The notes under the pieces: generated by a model
The model's database searches: none
Told to the model about the DNA's origin: nothing
What the model saw: only the letters and a program-made list of their open reading frames with translations
Position numbers and translations under genes: made by a program
DNA from: Aromatoleum tolulyticum
Lineage (GTDB): Bacteria; Pseudomonadota; Gammaproteobacteria; Burkholderiales; Rhodocyclaceae
Length of the DNA stretch: 64,000 bases
Direction of reading: 5' to 3'
NCBI RefSeq assembly: GCF_900156155.1
Contig: NZ_FTMD01000006.1
Location: 186,001-250,000, forward strand
In this document: positions 34,652 through 43,719 of the stretch, in pieces
How positions within the stretch are numbered: position 1 is the first letter of the stretch
Layout: each line of letters opens with the position of its first letter

Positions 34652-35865
34652 ATTCGCTCGCGGTCCTGCGCCTGCCCCTGCGCTACAAGCCGTGGTCGCC
34701 GCGCCACGCACGCCTGATCCTCAACGACCTCGGCGGCGCCGCACGTCAGCCGGAGCGCGAGCACCGCACGCACCTGCAGGCGGCAATCGACTGGTTGTGC
34801 CGCGCGCAGGATGTGCGCATGCGCGAGTCCGACGCGGGAGGCGTTTCCGCCGGGTGGAGCTTCGAGGACGGCTGGTTGCCCGGTTACCCGGAGACCACCG
34901 GCTACATCATCGAAACCTTCATTGCCGCCGCCGAACTCCTCGAACGGCCCGAACTCCTTGAGCGGGCGCGGCGCATGATCGACTGGGAGATGTCGCTGCA
35001 GCATGAGGACGGCGCCTTTCCCGGGCATTTCGGCGAGCCGGGAAGCCAGCCGGTGATCTTCAATACCGGCCAGATCATGCACGGCATGATCGCCGGGGCG
35101 GTGAGCCTGCAGCGCACCGAATGTCTCGACGCTGCGGTGCGCGCCGGCTGGTGGCTCGTTCGTCAGCAGGACGCGGACGGTTGTTTCCGGCGCTCGGAGC
35201 ATAACGGCGTGCCGCACGTCTACAACACGCGGGCGATCTGGGCGCTCGCCGCGACCGGCCAGCTGTCGGGTGAACGGCGCCTCGTCGATGGCGCGCGGCG
35301 CAATCTCGACTGGGCGCTTACCCAGCAGACCGAATGCGGCTGGTTCCGGACCAATGCCTTCACCGCTGGCCAGGATCCGTTCACGCACACGATCGCCTAC
35401 GCGATCCGGGGATTCCTCGAATGCGGCGCATTGCTCGACGACGCGCGTTACCTGCAGGCCGCGGAGCGCGCAGCGCGCGGAATGATGGGGGTGTTGCGGG
35501 ACAATGGCTGGCTCGCCGGACGCTACGGCGACGGCTGGGTCACGACCTACTCCTACGCCTGTGTGACCGGTGTGGCGCAAATGGCCTTGAATTGGCTGCG
35601 TCTGGGACAGATGACCGGTTCGGGCGACTTCACCGCTGCAGCCCGCCGGGCGATCGGCTACGTGAAGAGGACGCAGCGCCTCGCCGACGAAGACGACATC
35701 GTGCGCGGCGCAATCCCGGGCTCGGTGCCGATCTGGGGCGACTATTCGCGGTTCGAGTTTCCGAACTGGGCGGCCAAGTTCTTTGCCGATGCGTTGATCA
35801 TGGACGAAACCGGCCGCGCGCTGCCGCCGCTTGTCGCGCGACGCGAGTGCGAGGTTCCCGCATGA
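34648..35865 (+). CDS. alpha/alpha-toroid protein of unknown function in XrtA operon
   Basis: 405 aa from ATG 34648 overlapping the CapK-like stop by four bases. Repeating helical hairpins carry Gln-x-x-Asp-Gly-x-Phe style turns (WEMSLQHEDGAFPG, WWLVRQQDADGCFRR, WALTQQTECGWFRT), characteristic of (alpha/alpha)6 toroids such as prenyltransferases, glycoside hydrolases, uronyl lyases and glucuronyl epimerases. No signal peptide is visible. In this context a sugar-acting enzyme, for example an epimerase or lyase on the precursor, is plausible but not proven. Confidence 0.72.
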   Translation: MNSLAVLRLPLRYKPWSPRHARLILNDLGGAARQPEREHRTHLQAAIDWLCRAQDVRMRESDAGGVSAGWSFEDGWLPGYPETTGYIIETFIAAAELLERPELLERARRMIDWEMSLQHEDGAFPGHFGEPGSQPVIFNTGQIMHGMIAGAVSLQRTECLDAAVRAGWWLVRQQDADGCFRRSEHNGVPHVYNTRAIWALAATGQLSGERRLVDGARRNLDWALTQQTECGWFRTNAFTAGQDPFTHTIAYAIRGFLECGALLDDARYLQAAERAARGMMGVLRDNGWLAGRYGDGWVTTYSYACVTGVAQMALNWLRLGQMTGSGDFTAAARRAIGYVKRTQRLADEDDIVRGAIPGSVPIWGDYSRFEFPNWAAKFFADALIMDETGRALPPLVARRECEVPA

Positions 35866-36719
35866 GCCGGCTGCGCCTGCTGATCCTGTGCGGCGGGGCG
35901 CCGCGTCACCTGCATTTCGCGAATGCCTTGTGCGGGCGCGCCGACGTCCTCGCGATCGTTCAGGAAAGCGGAGCGGAGTGGAACCGCGAGAAGATCCTGC
36001 GGGTGCTGCGGCTGAAGACTTTGTCCAGCAAAGCCTGGCGCTGGCTGCGCGACCGGAGGCGCTACACGGGCGACCGCGAGGCCAGATTTTTCTTTGGCGA
36101 CGCGCCGGCCACGCTCGATCGCGCTGACCTCGTCCGCAGCTTTCCGACCGTGAATCATCCCGGCGTGGCCGATCTCGTCGCCGCGTTGTCGCCCGATCTC
36201 ATCGCCGTGTTCGGTACGTCGCTGATCAAGGGCGCGTTGCTGGAGGCGGGCCGTCCGCGGCTCGTCAATCTGCATGGCGGCCTTTCGCCGCAGTATCGTG
36301 GCGCCGACTGTACGTTCTGGGCGCTGCACAACGGCGAGCCGGAACAGGTGGGCTGCACCATCCACTACATCGATCCCGGCATCGACACTGGCGGCCTCAT
36401 CGCCCACGCCAGTCCCGAGGTCAGGCCCGGCGACGACGAGCTGACGCTGTTCTGGCGCGCGGTCGCGCATAGCACCGATGTCTTCGCGGAACTCCTCGAT
36501 CGTGTCGCTGCCGGCGAGCGCTTCGGTCAGCAGCAGCCGGGCCGGGGGCGCCTCTATCAGGTGAAGGATCGCCTGCTGCGGCACGAGCGTGCGCTTGCCC
36601 GGCGGATGCCACACGGCATTCCCGCCGACATCCGGCTACCGGCGCGTACCCGCTGGTTTCCTGCGGACGAGACGCGGGATATTCGTGAGGTCGACACCGC
36701 ATGCGCGATATCGCAGTAA
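35862..36719 (+). CDS. formyltransferase-fold protein (methionyl-tRNA formyltransferase-like)
   Basis: 285 aa from ATG 35862. The core NLHGGLSPQYRGADCTFWAL (about residues 128-147) matches the HGSLLPxYRG active-site loop of 10-formyl-THF-dependent transferases. It is followed by CTIHYIDPGIDTGGLI, whose Asp is the catalytic-type residue, with FGTSLIKGALL just before. N-terminal sequence is less conserved. It lacks the tRNA-binding C-terminal domain, so it is likelier to formylate an amino sugar in a nucleotide-sugar or glycan than Met-tRNA. It overlaps the ligase gene by 19 bases. Confidence 0.86.
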   Translation: MSRLRLLILCGGAPRHLHFANALCGRADVLAIVQESGAEWNREKILRVLRLKTLSSKAWRWLRDRRRYTGDREARFFFGDAPATLDRADLVRSFPTVNHPGVADLVAALSPDLIAVFGTSLIKGALLEAGRPRLVNLHGGLSPQYRGADCTFWALHNGEPEQVGCTIHYIDPGIDTGGLIAHASPEVRPGDDELTLFWRAVAHSTDVFAELLDRVAAGERFGQQQPGRGRLYQVKDRLLRHERALARRMPHGIPADIRLPARTRWFPADETRDIREVDTACAISQ

Positions 36720-38071
36720 CGTTTGCGGTTTTCGCGACCCTGCCGTTCATCCTCAGGCGGCCGTGGATCGGCATCCTCGTGTGGACGTGGCTCGGCTTCA
36801 TGAATCCGCATCGCCTCGCGTGGGGGTTCAGCACGACGATGCCCTTCGCCTACATCGTGGCCCTGACGACGCTGATCGCGATGTTGCCGTCGAAGGAGCC
36901 GAAGCGCATCCCGTGGGAGCGGGAGTCCGTTGTGCTGCTGCTTTTTGTCGGGTGGATGCTGGTCACGACGATCTTTGCGGCTTACCCGATCTTGGCCTGG
37001 CCACAGTTCGAGAAGGTCATCAAGATCCAACTGATGATCTTCGTCGCGATGATCCTCATCAACACACCCGAGAGGCTCAAAGCCCTCGTCTGGACGATCG
37101 CCTTGTCCTTGGCGTTCTACGGTGTCAAGGGCGGCATCTTCACGATCGTCAATGGCGGGGTGTACCGTGTGCAGGGGCCGTCAGGCACCTTTATCGAAGG
37201 CAACAACGAGCTTGGTCTGGCCCTTGCGATGACCGTGCCGCTGCTGTACTTCCTTGCGCGCAGCACCGTGCATGGCTGGCTGCGACCCGCGGTGTACCTG
37301 GCAACCGTGCTCACGGCGATCGGGGCGATCGGGACACAGTCGCGTGGCGCGTTGCTGGGCATGGCCGCGATGGGTCTGGTGTTCTGGCTCAAGGCTCGGC
37401 ACAAGTTTCTCGTCGTCGTACTTGCGGGACTGTCGATACTGATGATCTGGATGATCATGCCGGAGGCGTGGTACGAGCGCATGGCGACGATCAATACCTA
37501 CCAGGAGGACCAGTCCGCGCTGGGGCGCATCAACGCGTGGTGGATGGCGTTTCATCTTGCGATGGACCGGCCGCTGGGCGGCGGTTTCGAAACCTTCCAG
37601 CGCGAGATGTTCTATCTGTATGCGCCCGATCCATCCAACGTTCGTGACGTGCACTCGATCTATTTCGAAGTGCTGGGCGAACACGGCTTCGTCGGTCTGT
37701 TCCTGTTCCTGCTGCTGGCGATATTCACCTGGCGGTCGGCGAGCGCCGTCGCGAGGGCTGTCAAACCGGATTCCGAGCATGCCTGGCTGGGCGATCTCGC
37801 CGCGATGGTGCAGGTCAGCGTCGTCGCCTATCTCGCCGCGGGTGCCTTCCTCGGCATGGCGTACTTTGATTACTACTACAACCTCGTGCTGATCGTGGTG
37901 GTCGCGAGAGTATTGGTGCGTGAAGCCGAAGCCGCCGGGAAGCGTGCCTTCGGCGTCGCTGCACCGGCGGCGGGATCACCCCGCGTGCGCGAGGCCGTGC
38001 CGCTCAAGGTTCGGCCGGACCGCCATTCCGCTGCAGCCAGAGTTCCAGTTGGGTCAGTACCCAGATCATGA
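36701..38071 (+). CDS. exosortase A-associated O-antigen ligase-like protein (TIGR03097-like)
   Basis: 456 aa with about ten membrane helices. Wzy_C/WaaL family features include a large periplasmic loop near residues 260-325 containing RINAWWMAFHLAMDRPLGGGFETF and the conserved His in VRDVHSIYFEVLGEHG. The N-terminus RDIAVTFAVFATLPFILRRPWIG matches the putative O-glycosylation ligase branch of exosortase loci. It probably polymerises or transfers lipid-linked glycan onto an acceptor. It is the last gene of the operon, and its 3' end overlaps the convergent minus-strand gene by 68 bases. Confidence 0.9.
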   Translation: MRDIAVTFAVFATLPFILRRPWIGILVWTWLGFMNPHRLAWGFSTTMPFAYIVALTTLIAMLPSKEPKRIPWERESVVLLLFVGWMLVTTIFAAYPILAWPQFEKVIKIQLMIFVAMILINTPERLKALVWTIALSLAFYGVKGGIFTIVNGGVYRVQGPSGTFIEGNNELGLALAMTVPLLYFLARSTVHGWLRPAVYLATVLTAIGAIGTQSRGALLGMAAMGLVFWLKARHKFLVVVLAGLSILMIWMIMPEAWYERMATINTYQEDQSALGRINAWWMAFHLAMDRPLGGGFETFQREMFYLYAPDPSNVRDVHSIYFEVLGEHGFVGLFLFLLLAIFTWRSASAVARAVKPDSEHAWLGDLAAMVQVSVVAYLAAGAFLGMAYFDYYYNLVLIVVVARVLVREAEAAGKRAFGVAAPAAGSPRVREAVPLKVRPDRHSAAARVPVGSVPRS

Positions 38072-39869
38072 CTCCGTAATAGCTCGCATGGCCCGACGAA
38101 TGTTCCCGCCACAGCTTCTGCAGATAGTCCGGACGAACGATCCCGCGACGGGCGAGGCTGTCCAGTGCGGCGACCGCCTGCGAACGCAGCGGACCGTCGG
38201 CGGCGAGCCACAGGCCGAACGGCAGGCCGAAGCCATGCTTGGATTTGGTGATCGTCTCGCCCGGCAGGAAGTCGCGCAGCGCCTGTTTGAAAAATACACG
38301 CAGACGGGTGCCGCTCACCTTCTGGCGCACGGCCAGCGTGCCGGAGAAGGCGATCAGATCCTCGTCGAGGAAGGGAAACCGCACCTCGACCCCCGCGGCC
38401 TCGCACATCCGCGACACCTTGCGCAGGTCATTGTCGGCCAGCGTGATCTTGTGATCCAGATGCATCATGCGATCGACCGGTTCCGGCGATGCGGCGCGAA
38501 AGTACGCTTCGCGCATCAGCGCCAGCGGACGTTCGGTGTCGACCGCGGCGAGGAACTCGCTCTCGAAGATTGCCGCGAGCGGGTCGCGATGCAGGAAGTT
38601 GTAGGTTTCCAGACGGTCGGGCAACAGGATGCGCGCCTGCCGGATGTAGCTCTGTGCCTTGCGCACCGGCATCAATGCCGATCCGAGCGGAAAATTCAGC
38701 ACCAGTGGCTCGAGCATGCGCCGCAGCCCCGGCGCGAGCGAGTGGTAATGCTCGAACACTCCCTGCTTGGCATAGCGCGCGTTGCCGCCGAAGAATTCGT
38801 CGCCGCCGTCACCCGCGAGCATCGCCTCGATGCCGTGTTCGCGCGCGATGCGGGCGCAGAAGTAGGTCGGCACGGCGGACGCGTTGCCGAAGGGTTCGTC
38901 ATAGGCGGCGGCAATGAGCGGCAACGCCTCGGCGACATGTTCGGGAGTGACGTAGAACTCGGTCGCGTCGGCACCGAAATGGCGGGCCGTGATGCGCGCG
39001 TAATCGAGCTCGTCAAAACCCTCGGCGTCGAAGCCGATCGAGAAGGTGCGCGCCGGCTTGCCGCTGACCTCGCCGAGCAGGCCGGTAACCGTCGAGCTGT
39101 CGGTTCCCCCGGACAGGAAGGCGCCGACCGGCAGCTCATCCACGTGGCGCTGCACCGACTGACGCAGGAGCTGCCTGAACGTTCGTTCCTGATGCGCCTC
39201 GTCTGCCCGATTGTCCGGTGCAAAGGGCATCACCCAGTAAAAGTGCCGCGTCGCGTCTCCCCCGGTCGCTACCAGACATTGCGCCGGCAGCAGCTTCTCG
39301 ACCGCGCGAAACGCGGTGTCGGGGCTGGGCACCATGTGGCAATAGAGGTACTCGTACAGTGCCTGGCGGTCGAGTGCGGCATTGATCGCCGGATGTGCGG
39401 CGACAGCGCGGGCGCTGGTGGAAAACACCAACAGGGGCCCCACCCGTGCGAAACACAGCCGCTCGATGCCGGTGCGGTCGACGGCCAGCAACGTGCGGCC
39501 CTTCGCCAGGTCGATCAGGACCAACGCGAAGTTGCCCTGGAGATCATCCAGGAGCCGATCGCTGACTTCACCGTAACGCCGGATTGCGGCCGCAGCGTGG
39601 CCGTGCTCCGCCGCGTGGGCTGCGGTCGCCGCGTCCGTCCAGCGCGGCCGGCCGAGCAGCGCCGCCACATGGCGTGCGCTGGCGTGCTGTGCCAGCCAGC
39701 TTGTCGCCGGCCCCGTCGCGATGCAGCCCGCGCCGTGCATTTCGAGCAGACCTCCGGGTTCGCCCGCCGCATCGGCAGCGAACATTGCCTGCAGTGTCCC
39801 CGGCGGGGCAGCATCAGCCTCCGCGAGATTTACCCAGCCGCACAGGATCCGTCGAGTGTTCATGAGCAT
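38004..39869 (-). CDS. asparagine-synthase-like protein without N-terminal nucleophile Cys
   Basis: 621 aa from ATG 39869, or 619 aa from ATG 39863; the longer open frame has no plausible start. The ATP-pyrophosphatase domain is intact: FLSGGTDSS near residue 251 and LAGDGGDEFFGG further on. The N-terminal half keeps the glutaminase fold (LQGNFALVLIDLAKGRTLLAVDRTG), but the nucleophilic Cys2 is absent: the sequence starts MNTRRILCGWVN, with Cys at about position 8. It probably uses ammonia, or a non-Gln substrate as in beta-lactam synthetases. It is divergent from the SGNH gene. Confidence 0.85.
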   Translation of the reverse strand: MLMNTRRILCGWVNLAEADAAPPGTLQAMFAADAAGEPGGLLEMHGAGCIATGPATSWLAQHASARHVAALLGRPRWTDAATAAHAAEHGHAAAAIRRYGEVSDRLLDDLQGNFALVLIDLAKGRTLLAVDRTGIERLCFARVGPLLVFSTSARAVAAHPAINAALDRQALYEYLYCHMVPSPDTAFRAVEKLLPAQCLVATGGDATRHFYWVMPFAPDNRADEAHQERTFRQLLRQSVQRHVDELPVGAFLSGGTDSSTVTGLLGEVSGKPARTFSIGFDAEGFDELDYARITARHFGADATEFYVTPEHVAEALPLIAAAYDEPFGNASAVPTYFCARIAREHGIEAMLAGDGGDEFFGGNARYAKQGVFEHYHSLAPGLRRMLEPLVLNFPLGSALMPVRKAQSYIRQARILLPDRLETYNFLHRDPLAAIFESEFLAAVDTERPLALMREAYFRAASPEPVDRMMHLDHKITLADNDLRKVSRMCEAAGVEVRFPFLDEDLIAFSGTLAVRQKVSGTRLRVFFKQALRDFLPGETITKSKHGFGLPFGLWLAADGPLRSQAVAALDSLARRGIVRPDYLQKLWREHSSGHASYYGVMIWVLTQLELWLQRNGGPAEP

Positions 39870-39973
39870 GCCGTCATCCGGTTGATCGGGGCTGCGGCAA
39901 TGGTAGCCGATGCCGTGTGGCGGGAATGCCGCAGAGGTCACGCTTGCACATGCAAACGTTCGAGGGCATCGCG

Positions 39974-40993
39974 ATGAAGCGGGCATGGCTGCGTCCGGGC
40001 GCGGGGATTGCCGTGGCTATCGTGCTGTTGCTGGGAGCAGAGGCCCTGCTGCATTCGGACACGGTCCTGCATCGGTTTCGCGCGGTGTTCGCGGCGGGGC
40101 GGGCGATGGACAAACTCCTGCATGTCGAGCGCAATCCGCCGCGCCTGCTGCTGCTGGGAAACAGCCGCGTCGACAACGGCTTCGATCCCGTGACGGTCGT
40201 CGAGCACGCCGGTGGCCGGTCCGGCCCGTCGGGCTTCAATCTCGGCCTGCCCGGCGCCAATGCGAGCGTTCTCCATGGCATCGTCCGCCGGCTGGACTCC
40301 GCGCGCCTGCTAGGGCCGGGCGCGATCGAGCAGGTCGTTATCGGACTCGACGAGGGGCTCGTGCAGGCCGATGACTCTCTGGGCTATCTCGTGTTCTTCG
40401 GCGACCGCGAGCGCATGCTTGCGCACGGTGACTACGCGAATCTCGCGCGAAGCATCCTGCGTGGCTGGGGCTATGCGGGGAATCTCAAGCAACTGCGCGA
40501 ACCGGCGAAACTGGAGCAACTGGTTCGCGCCGTACTCGGGCCGGTCGAGCCGGTGGGTGGCGGGGCCGCGCGGCGACAGGGCTATCGTCCCGGTTTCGGC
40601 GCCGCGGCGCAGGATGCGGACCAGGTCATGCGCCAGGAGGCGGGCTCCACCGCGCCGCCCGACCGCATCGCCGCGGCCGACTTGCTGGCGATGCTGGATC
40701 TGCTCCGTCAGTGCGGGGTGAGGGCGAGCGTGGTTTTTCCCCCGCTGCTGACGCGTCAGGTGCTCTACCTCGACGAGGCGCACCCGGCGGCCGCGCCCTA
40801 CCTGAAAATCCGTTCCGAGCTGGCCGCGCGCGACGTGCCCATGCTGGCACTGGCCGCCGGCGAGCGGCGTGATCCGGCCGAATTCGTCAACGCCGGCCAC
40901 CTTAACGACCGGGGCGCCCAGCGCTTCAGTGCCATGCTCGGACGGGCGCTGGCCGATGACGGGGCCCGCCCCGTGAGGGTGGGTGCGCGATGA
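39974..40993 (+). CDS. SGNH-fold, DltD/AlgJ-like putative O-acetyltransferase partner
   Basis: 339 aa from ATG 39974; ATGs at 39917 and 39950 are possible but less likely. An N-terminal transmembrane anchor (about residues 9-27) is followed by a periplasmic domain. LLGNSRVDNG contains Ser64 in the place of the SGNH nucleophile, and the C-terminal NAGHLNDRGAQRF holds His309 of the block V motif, with Asn306 where Asp is usual. Such proteins pair with MBOAT channels in acetylation of alginate, peptidoglycan and other polymers. The MBOAT gene follows with a four-base overlap. Confidence 0.75.
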   Translation: MKRAWLRPGAGIAVAIVLLLGAEALLHSDTVLHRFRAVFAAGRAMDKLLHVERNPPRLLLLGNSRVDNGFDPVTVVEHAGGRSGPSGFNLGLPGANASVLHGIVRRLDSARLLGPGAIEQVVIGLDEGLVQADDSLGYLVFFGDRERMLAHGDYANLARSILRGWGYAGNLKQLREPAKLEQLVRAVLGPVEPVGGGAARRQGYRPGFGAAAQDADQVMRQEAGSTAPPDRIAAADLLAMLDLLRQCGVRASVVFPPLLTRQVLYLDEAHPAAAPYLKIRSELAARDVPMLALAAGERRDPAEFVNAGHLNDRGAQRFSAMLGRALADDGARPVRVGAR

Positions 40994-42426
40994 TCTTCAG
41001 CAGTGTGTCCTTCGCCGTGTTCTTCGCCGCGGTGCTGGCGACATACCTGCTCGCCCGCTCGCCGACGCAGCGTGCCACGGTGCTGCTGATGGCGAGCCTG
41101 ATTTTCTACGCGTCGTGGAAGCCGGCCTACCTGATCCTGCTCGGCGCGTCAGTGACGGCAAACTGGTTCGTGTATCGGGGCATGCTGGCGACGCGCTCGC
41201 GTGCGCTCATGATCACCGCGATCGCAGCCAATCTGACGGTGCTCGGTTGCTTCAAATACCTTGCGCTGTTGATCGAGTCCGCATTGTGGCTTGCGCGGGT
41301 TGCGGGGGCGGAGGTGGCCGTGGCGCGCCCGGCGTGGATCGACTGGGTGCTGCCGCTCGGCATCAGCTTCTACACCTTCCACATGCTGAGCGCGATGATC
41401 GACGTCTATCGGGGCGACTGCACGCGCAGCATCAGCTTCCGCCACTGGTGCCTGTTCGTCAGCTTCTTTCCGCAGCTGATCGCCGGCCCCATCGTGCGTG
41501 TCCATGAGCTTGTGGCACAGCTCGAAGACCTGCAGCCGGTGAGCTGGCGCAATCTCAAGATCGGCGCCTTCATCTTTGCCGGTGGTCTGATCAAAAAGGC
41601 GCTTCTGGCCGACAATCTGGCCCCGCTGGTCGATGCCCTGTTCGCACAACCGGCGCAACTCGATTTCCTGCTGGCCTGGCTGGCCACGCTGGGGTTCGGC
41701 ATGGAGATCTACCTCGACTTTTCCGGCTACAGCGAAATGGCTCTCGGCCTCGCCTGCATGTTCGGCGTCACCCTGCCGCTGAATTTCCGCTTTCCCTATA
41801 TGGCACGCAGCGCCACCGAATTCTGGCACCGCTGGCACATGTCGTTGTCGCGCTGGTTGCGCGACTACCTCTACATTTCGATCGGCGGAAACCGCAGCGG
41901 GCGCTTTGGCAGCTACCGCAACCTGATGATCACGATGCTGCTGGGCGGCTTGTGGCACGGCGCGAACTGGACCTTCGTGTTCTGGGGATTCCTGCACGGC
42001 ACCCTGCTGATCGGGCACCGTTTGCTCAATGCGGCGCTGCGTGTGGCGGGTATCGCGGAAGGGGCATTGCTCGATCGCGCCCTGTCGTGGCTGGGCTGGC
42101 CGCTGACCTTCGTCGCGATCCATTTCACCTGGGTATTCTTCCGCGCTCCGAACTTCACCGACGCGTGGACCGTGTGCGCGGCGATGCTGGGCCTTGCCGA
42201 GCCGGCCGCCCTCGTGTCGGTGCGCCTGTATGAAGTTGTCGGAGTGCTCATGACGGTCGTGCTCGTTCTGATCGAGCCGCGCATCGTCGCGGTTTTCGAA
42301 CGTCGCGGGGTGGATTGGTGGTGGCGGGTGCCGTTCCCGCTGCGTGGCGTTGCCTATGCTTCCCTGGTGCTCGCGATCGTCGTCTTCGGCGGTCCGACGC
42401 AGAAGTTCATCTACTTCGATTTCTGA
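40990..42426 (+). CDS. MBOAT family O-acyltransferase (AlgI/PatA-like)
   Basis: 478 aa with about ten membrane helices. It transfers acyl groups, usually acetyl, across or at the membrane for polysaccharide decoration. Signatures are FNLFRFPYMARS-like NFRFPYMARSATEFWHRWHMS, the RDYLYISIGGNR stretch and GGLWHGANWTFVFWG with the invariant His323. The N-terminal MIFSSVSFAVFFAAV is typical of the AlgI branch. It acts with the upstream SGNH-like protein. Confidence 0.93.
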   Translation: MIFSSVSFAVFFAAVLATYLLARSPTQRATVLLMASLIFYASWKPAYLILLGASVTANWFVYRGMLATRSRALMITAIAANLTVLGCFKYLALLIESALWLARVAGAEVAVARPAWIDWVLPLGISFYTFHMLSAMIDVYRGDCTRSISFRHWCLFVSFFPQLIAGPIVRVHELVAQLEDLQPVSWRNLKIGAFIFAGGLIKKALLADNLAPLVDALFAQPAQLDFLLAWLATLGFGMEIYLDFSGYSEMALGLACMFGVTLPLNFRFPYMARSATEFWHRWHMSLSRWLRDYLYISIGGNRSGRFGSYRNLMITMLLGGLWHGANWTFVFWGFLHGTLLIGHRLLNAALRVAGIAEGALLDRALSWLGWPLTFVAIHFTWVFFRAPNFTDAWTVCAAMLGLAEPAALVSVRLYEVVGVLMTVVLVLIEPRIVAVFERRGVDWWWRVPFPLRGVAYASLVLAIVVFGGPTQKFIYFDF

Positions 42427-43697
42427 TGGGGATATTGTTCTTCCTGATCCTCGGCTGGTTCGGCGCCTCAGTGGGATTGCTGATCGCATTGCACGGGCGG
42501 GCGCTCGCCGCCGCGTGGCGTGAGCCGGTGCTGGCGCGTCCGGTGGTGATCATCGAAAGCGATGATTGGGGGCCGGGGCCGGCAGAGGATGCCACGGCCT
42601 TGGGCGTCCTGTTGGACACCTTGACAGCGGTTCGCGACGCCGCCGGGCATCCGGCTGTGATGACACTCGGAGTGGTGGGCGCCGTCCCCGACGGGGCTGC
42701 GATGCTCGCATCGGGCAATACACGGTATGCGCGTAGGTCCCTCGCCGATTGCGATTTTGTGCCGATCGTTGAGGCAATGCGGGCTGGTTGCCGCGTCGGC
42801 GTGTTTGCCCTTCAGCGCCACGGGTTGGAGCATTTCTGGCCTGCGTCCCTGCTCGCCCGGCTTCGAGGAGGCGCCTCCAGCGCGAGTCCTGCCGAATCCG
42901 ACGCTCTGCAGCGCTGGCTGCATACCCCCGGGGTACGCACCGAGGACCTTCCTGCTTACTTGCAGAGCCGCTGGGTCGATTGCGCACGACTGCCGAGTTC
43001 GCCCCTGGCTCCTGCGGAGATCGTGTGCGCGGTGGGCGAGGAGGCCGACCTCTTGCGGCAGGTGTTCGGCGATGCGCCGGACGTAGCGGTGCCCAACACC
43101 TTCGTCTGGGACGATCGCGTCGAACAGGCCTGGGCGGCGAGCGGAGTGCGCTGTGTCGTGACACCTGGCCGCCGCTACGAAGGGCGGGATGCGGCGGGGC
43201 AGCTTGTCGCGCCGACCCGGCGCATGCGCAACGGCGAGCGCGGTTGTGGCGACGTCTGCTACGTCGTGCGCGACGTGTATTTCGAGCCGCTGCGCGGCCA
43301 TCGCGCGGAACGGGTGTGGGAAGCTCTTGCGGAGAAGGTCGCCGAAGGTCGGCCCGTCCTGCTGGAGACCCACCGCGCGAATTTTGTCGGACCGCTCCCG
43401 GTGCGCGATGCCGCCATCGCGGAGCTGGAGCGTGCCTTGCGCGGGGCGCTGGCGCGCCATCCCGACCTGCGCTTCATGAGCACGGCGGAACTTGCCGGGG
43501 CGCTGCGCGATCCAGGTTCCCCTCTGCGCGTGCTGGCGCTGCGGCCGCGTCTCGCCGTTTGGTGCGCGCGACTGGAGCGCGACCCCGAGGCCGCTCGGCT
43601 GCTCAAATTCAGCGGTCTGGGGGCGGTCCTGCGAGCGGCTCGATATTTGTTCGGCGACGTGACATTCCGACGCTCGCCGGGTGCTGCCGGTTGCTAG
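42426..43697 (+). CDS. polysaccharide deacetylase-like membrane-anchored protein
   Basis: 423 aa from ATG 42426, one base into the MBOAT stop (ATG shares the A of TGA). A single N-terminal hydrophobic segment (about residues 2-22) is followed by VVIIESDDWGPGP, which resembles the TFDDG metal/catalytic Asp motif of CE4-type barrels, and by a late VLLETHRANF with His near the expected distal motif. The central region is divergent and lacks a clear SHTxxH motif. It is probably a barrel-fold hydrolase or deacetylase relative, but activity is uncertain. Confidence 0.62.
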   Translation: MGILFFLILGWFGASVGLLIALHGRALAAAWREPVLARPVVIIESDDWGPGPAEDATALGVLLDTLTAVRDAAGHPAVMTLGVVGAVPDGAAMLASGNTRYARRSLADCDFVPIVEAMRAGCRVGVFALQRHGLEHFWPASLLARLRGGASSASPAESDALQRWLHTPGVRTEDLPAYLQSRWVDCARLPSSPLAPAEIVCAVGEEADLLRQVFGDAPDVAVPNTFVWDDRVEQAWAASGVRCVVTPGRRYEGRDAAGQLVAPTRRMRNGERGCGDVCYVVRDVYFEPLRGHRAERVWEALAEKVAEGRPVLLETHRANFVGPLPVRDAAIAELERALRGALARHPDLRFMSTAELAGALRDPGSPLRVLALRPRLAVWCARLERDPEAARLLKFSGLGAVLRAARYLFGDVTFRRSPGAAGC

Positions 43698-43719
43698 ACT
43701 CCTTCGGGATTCCGGATGG

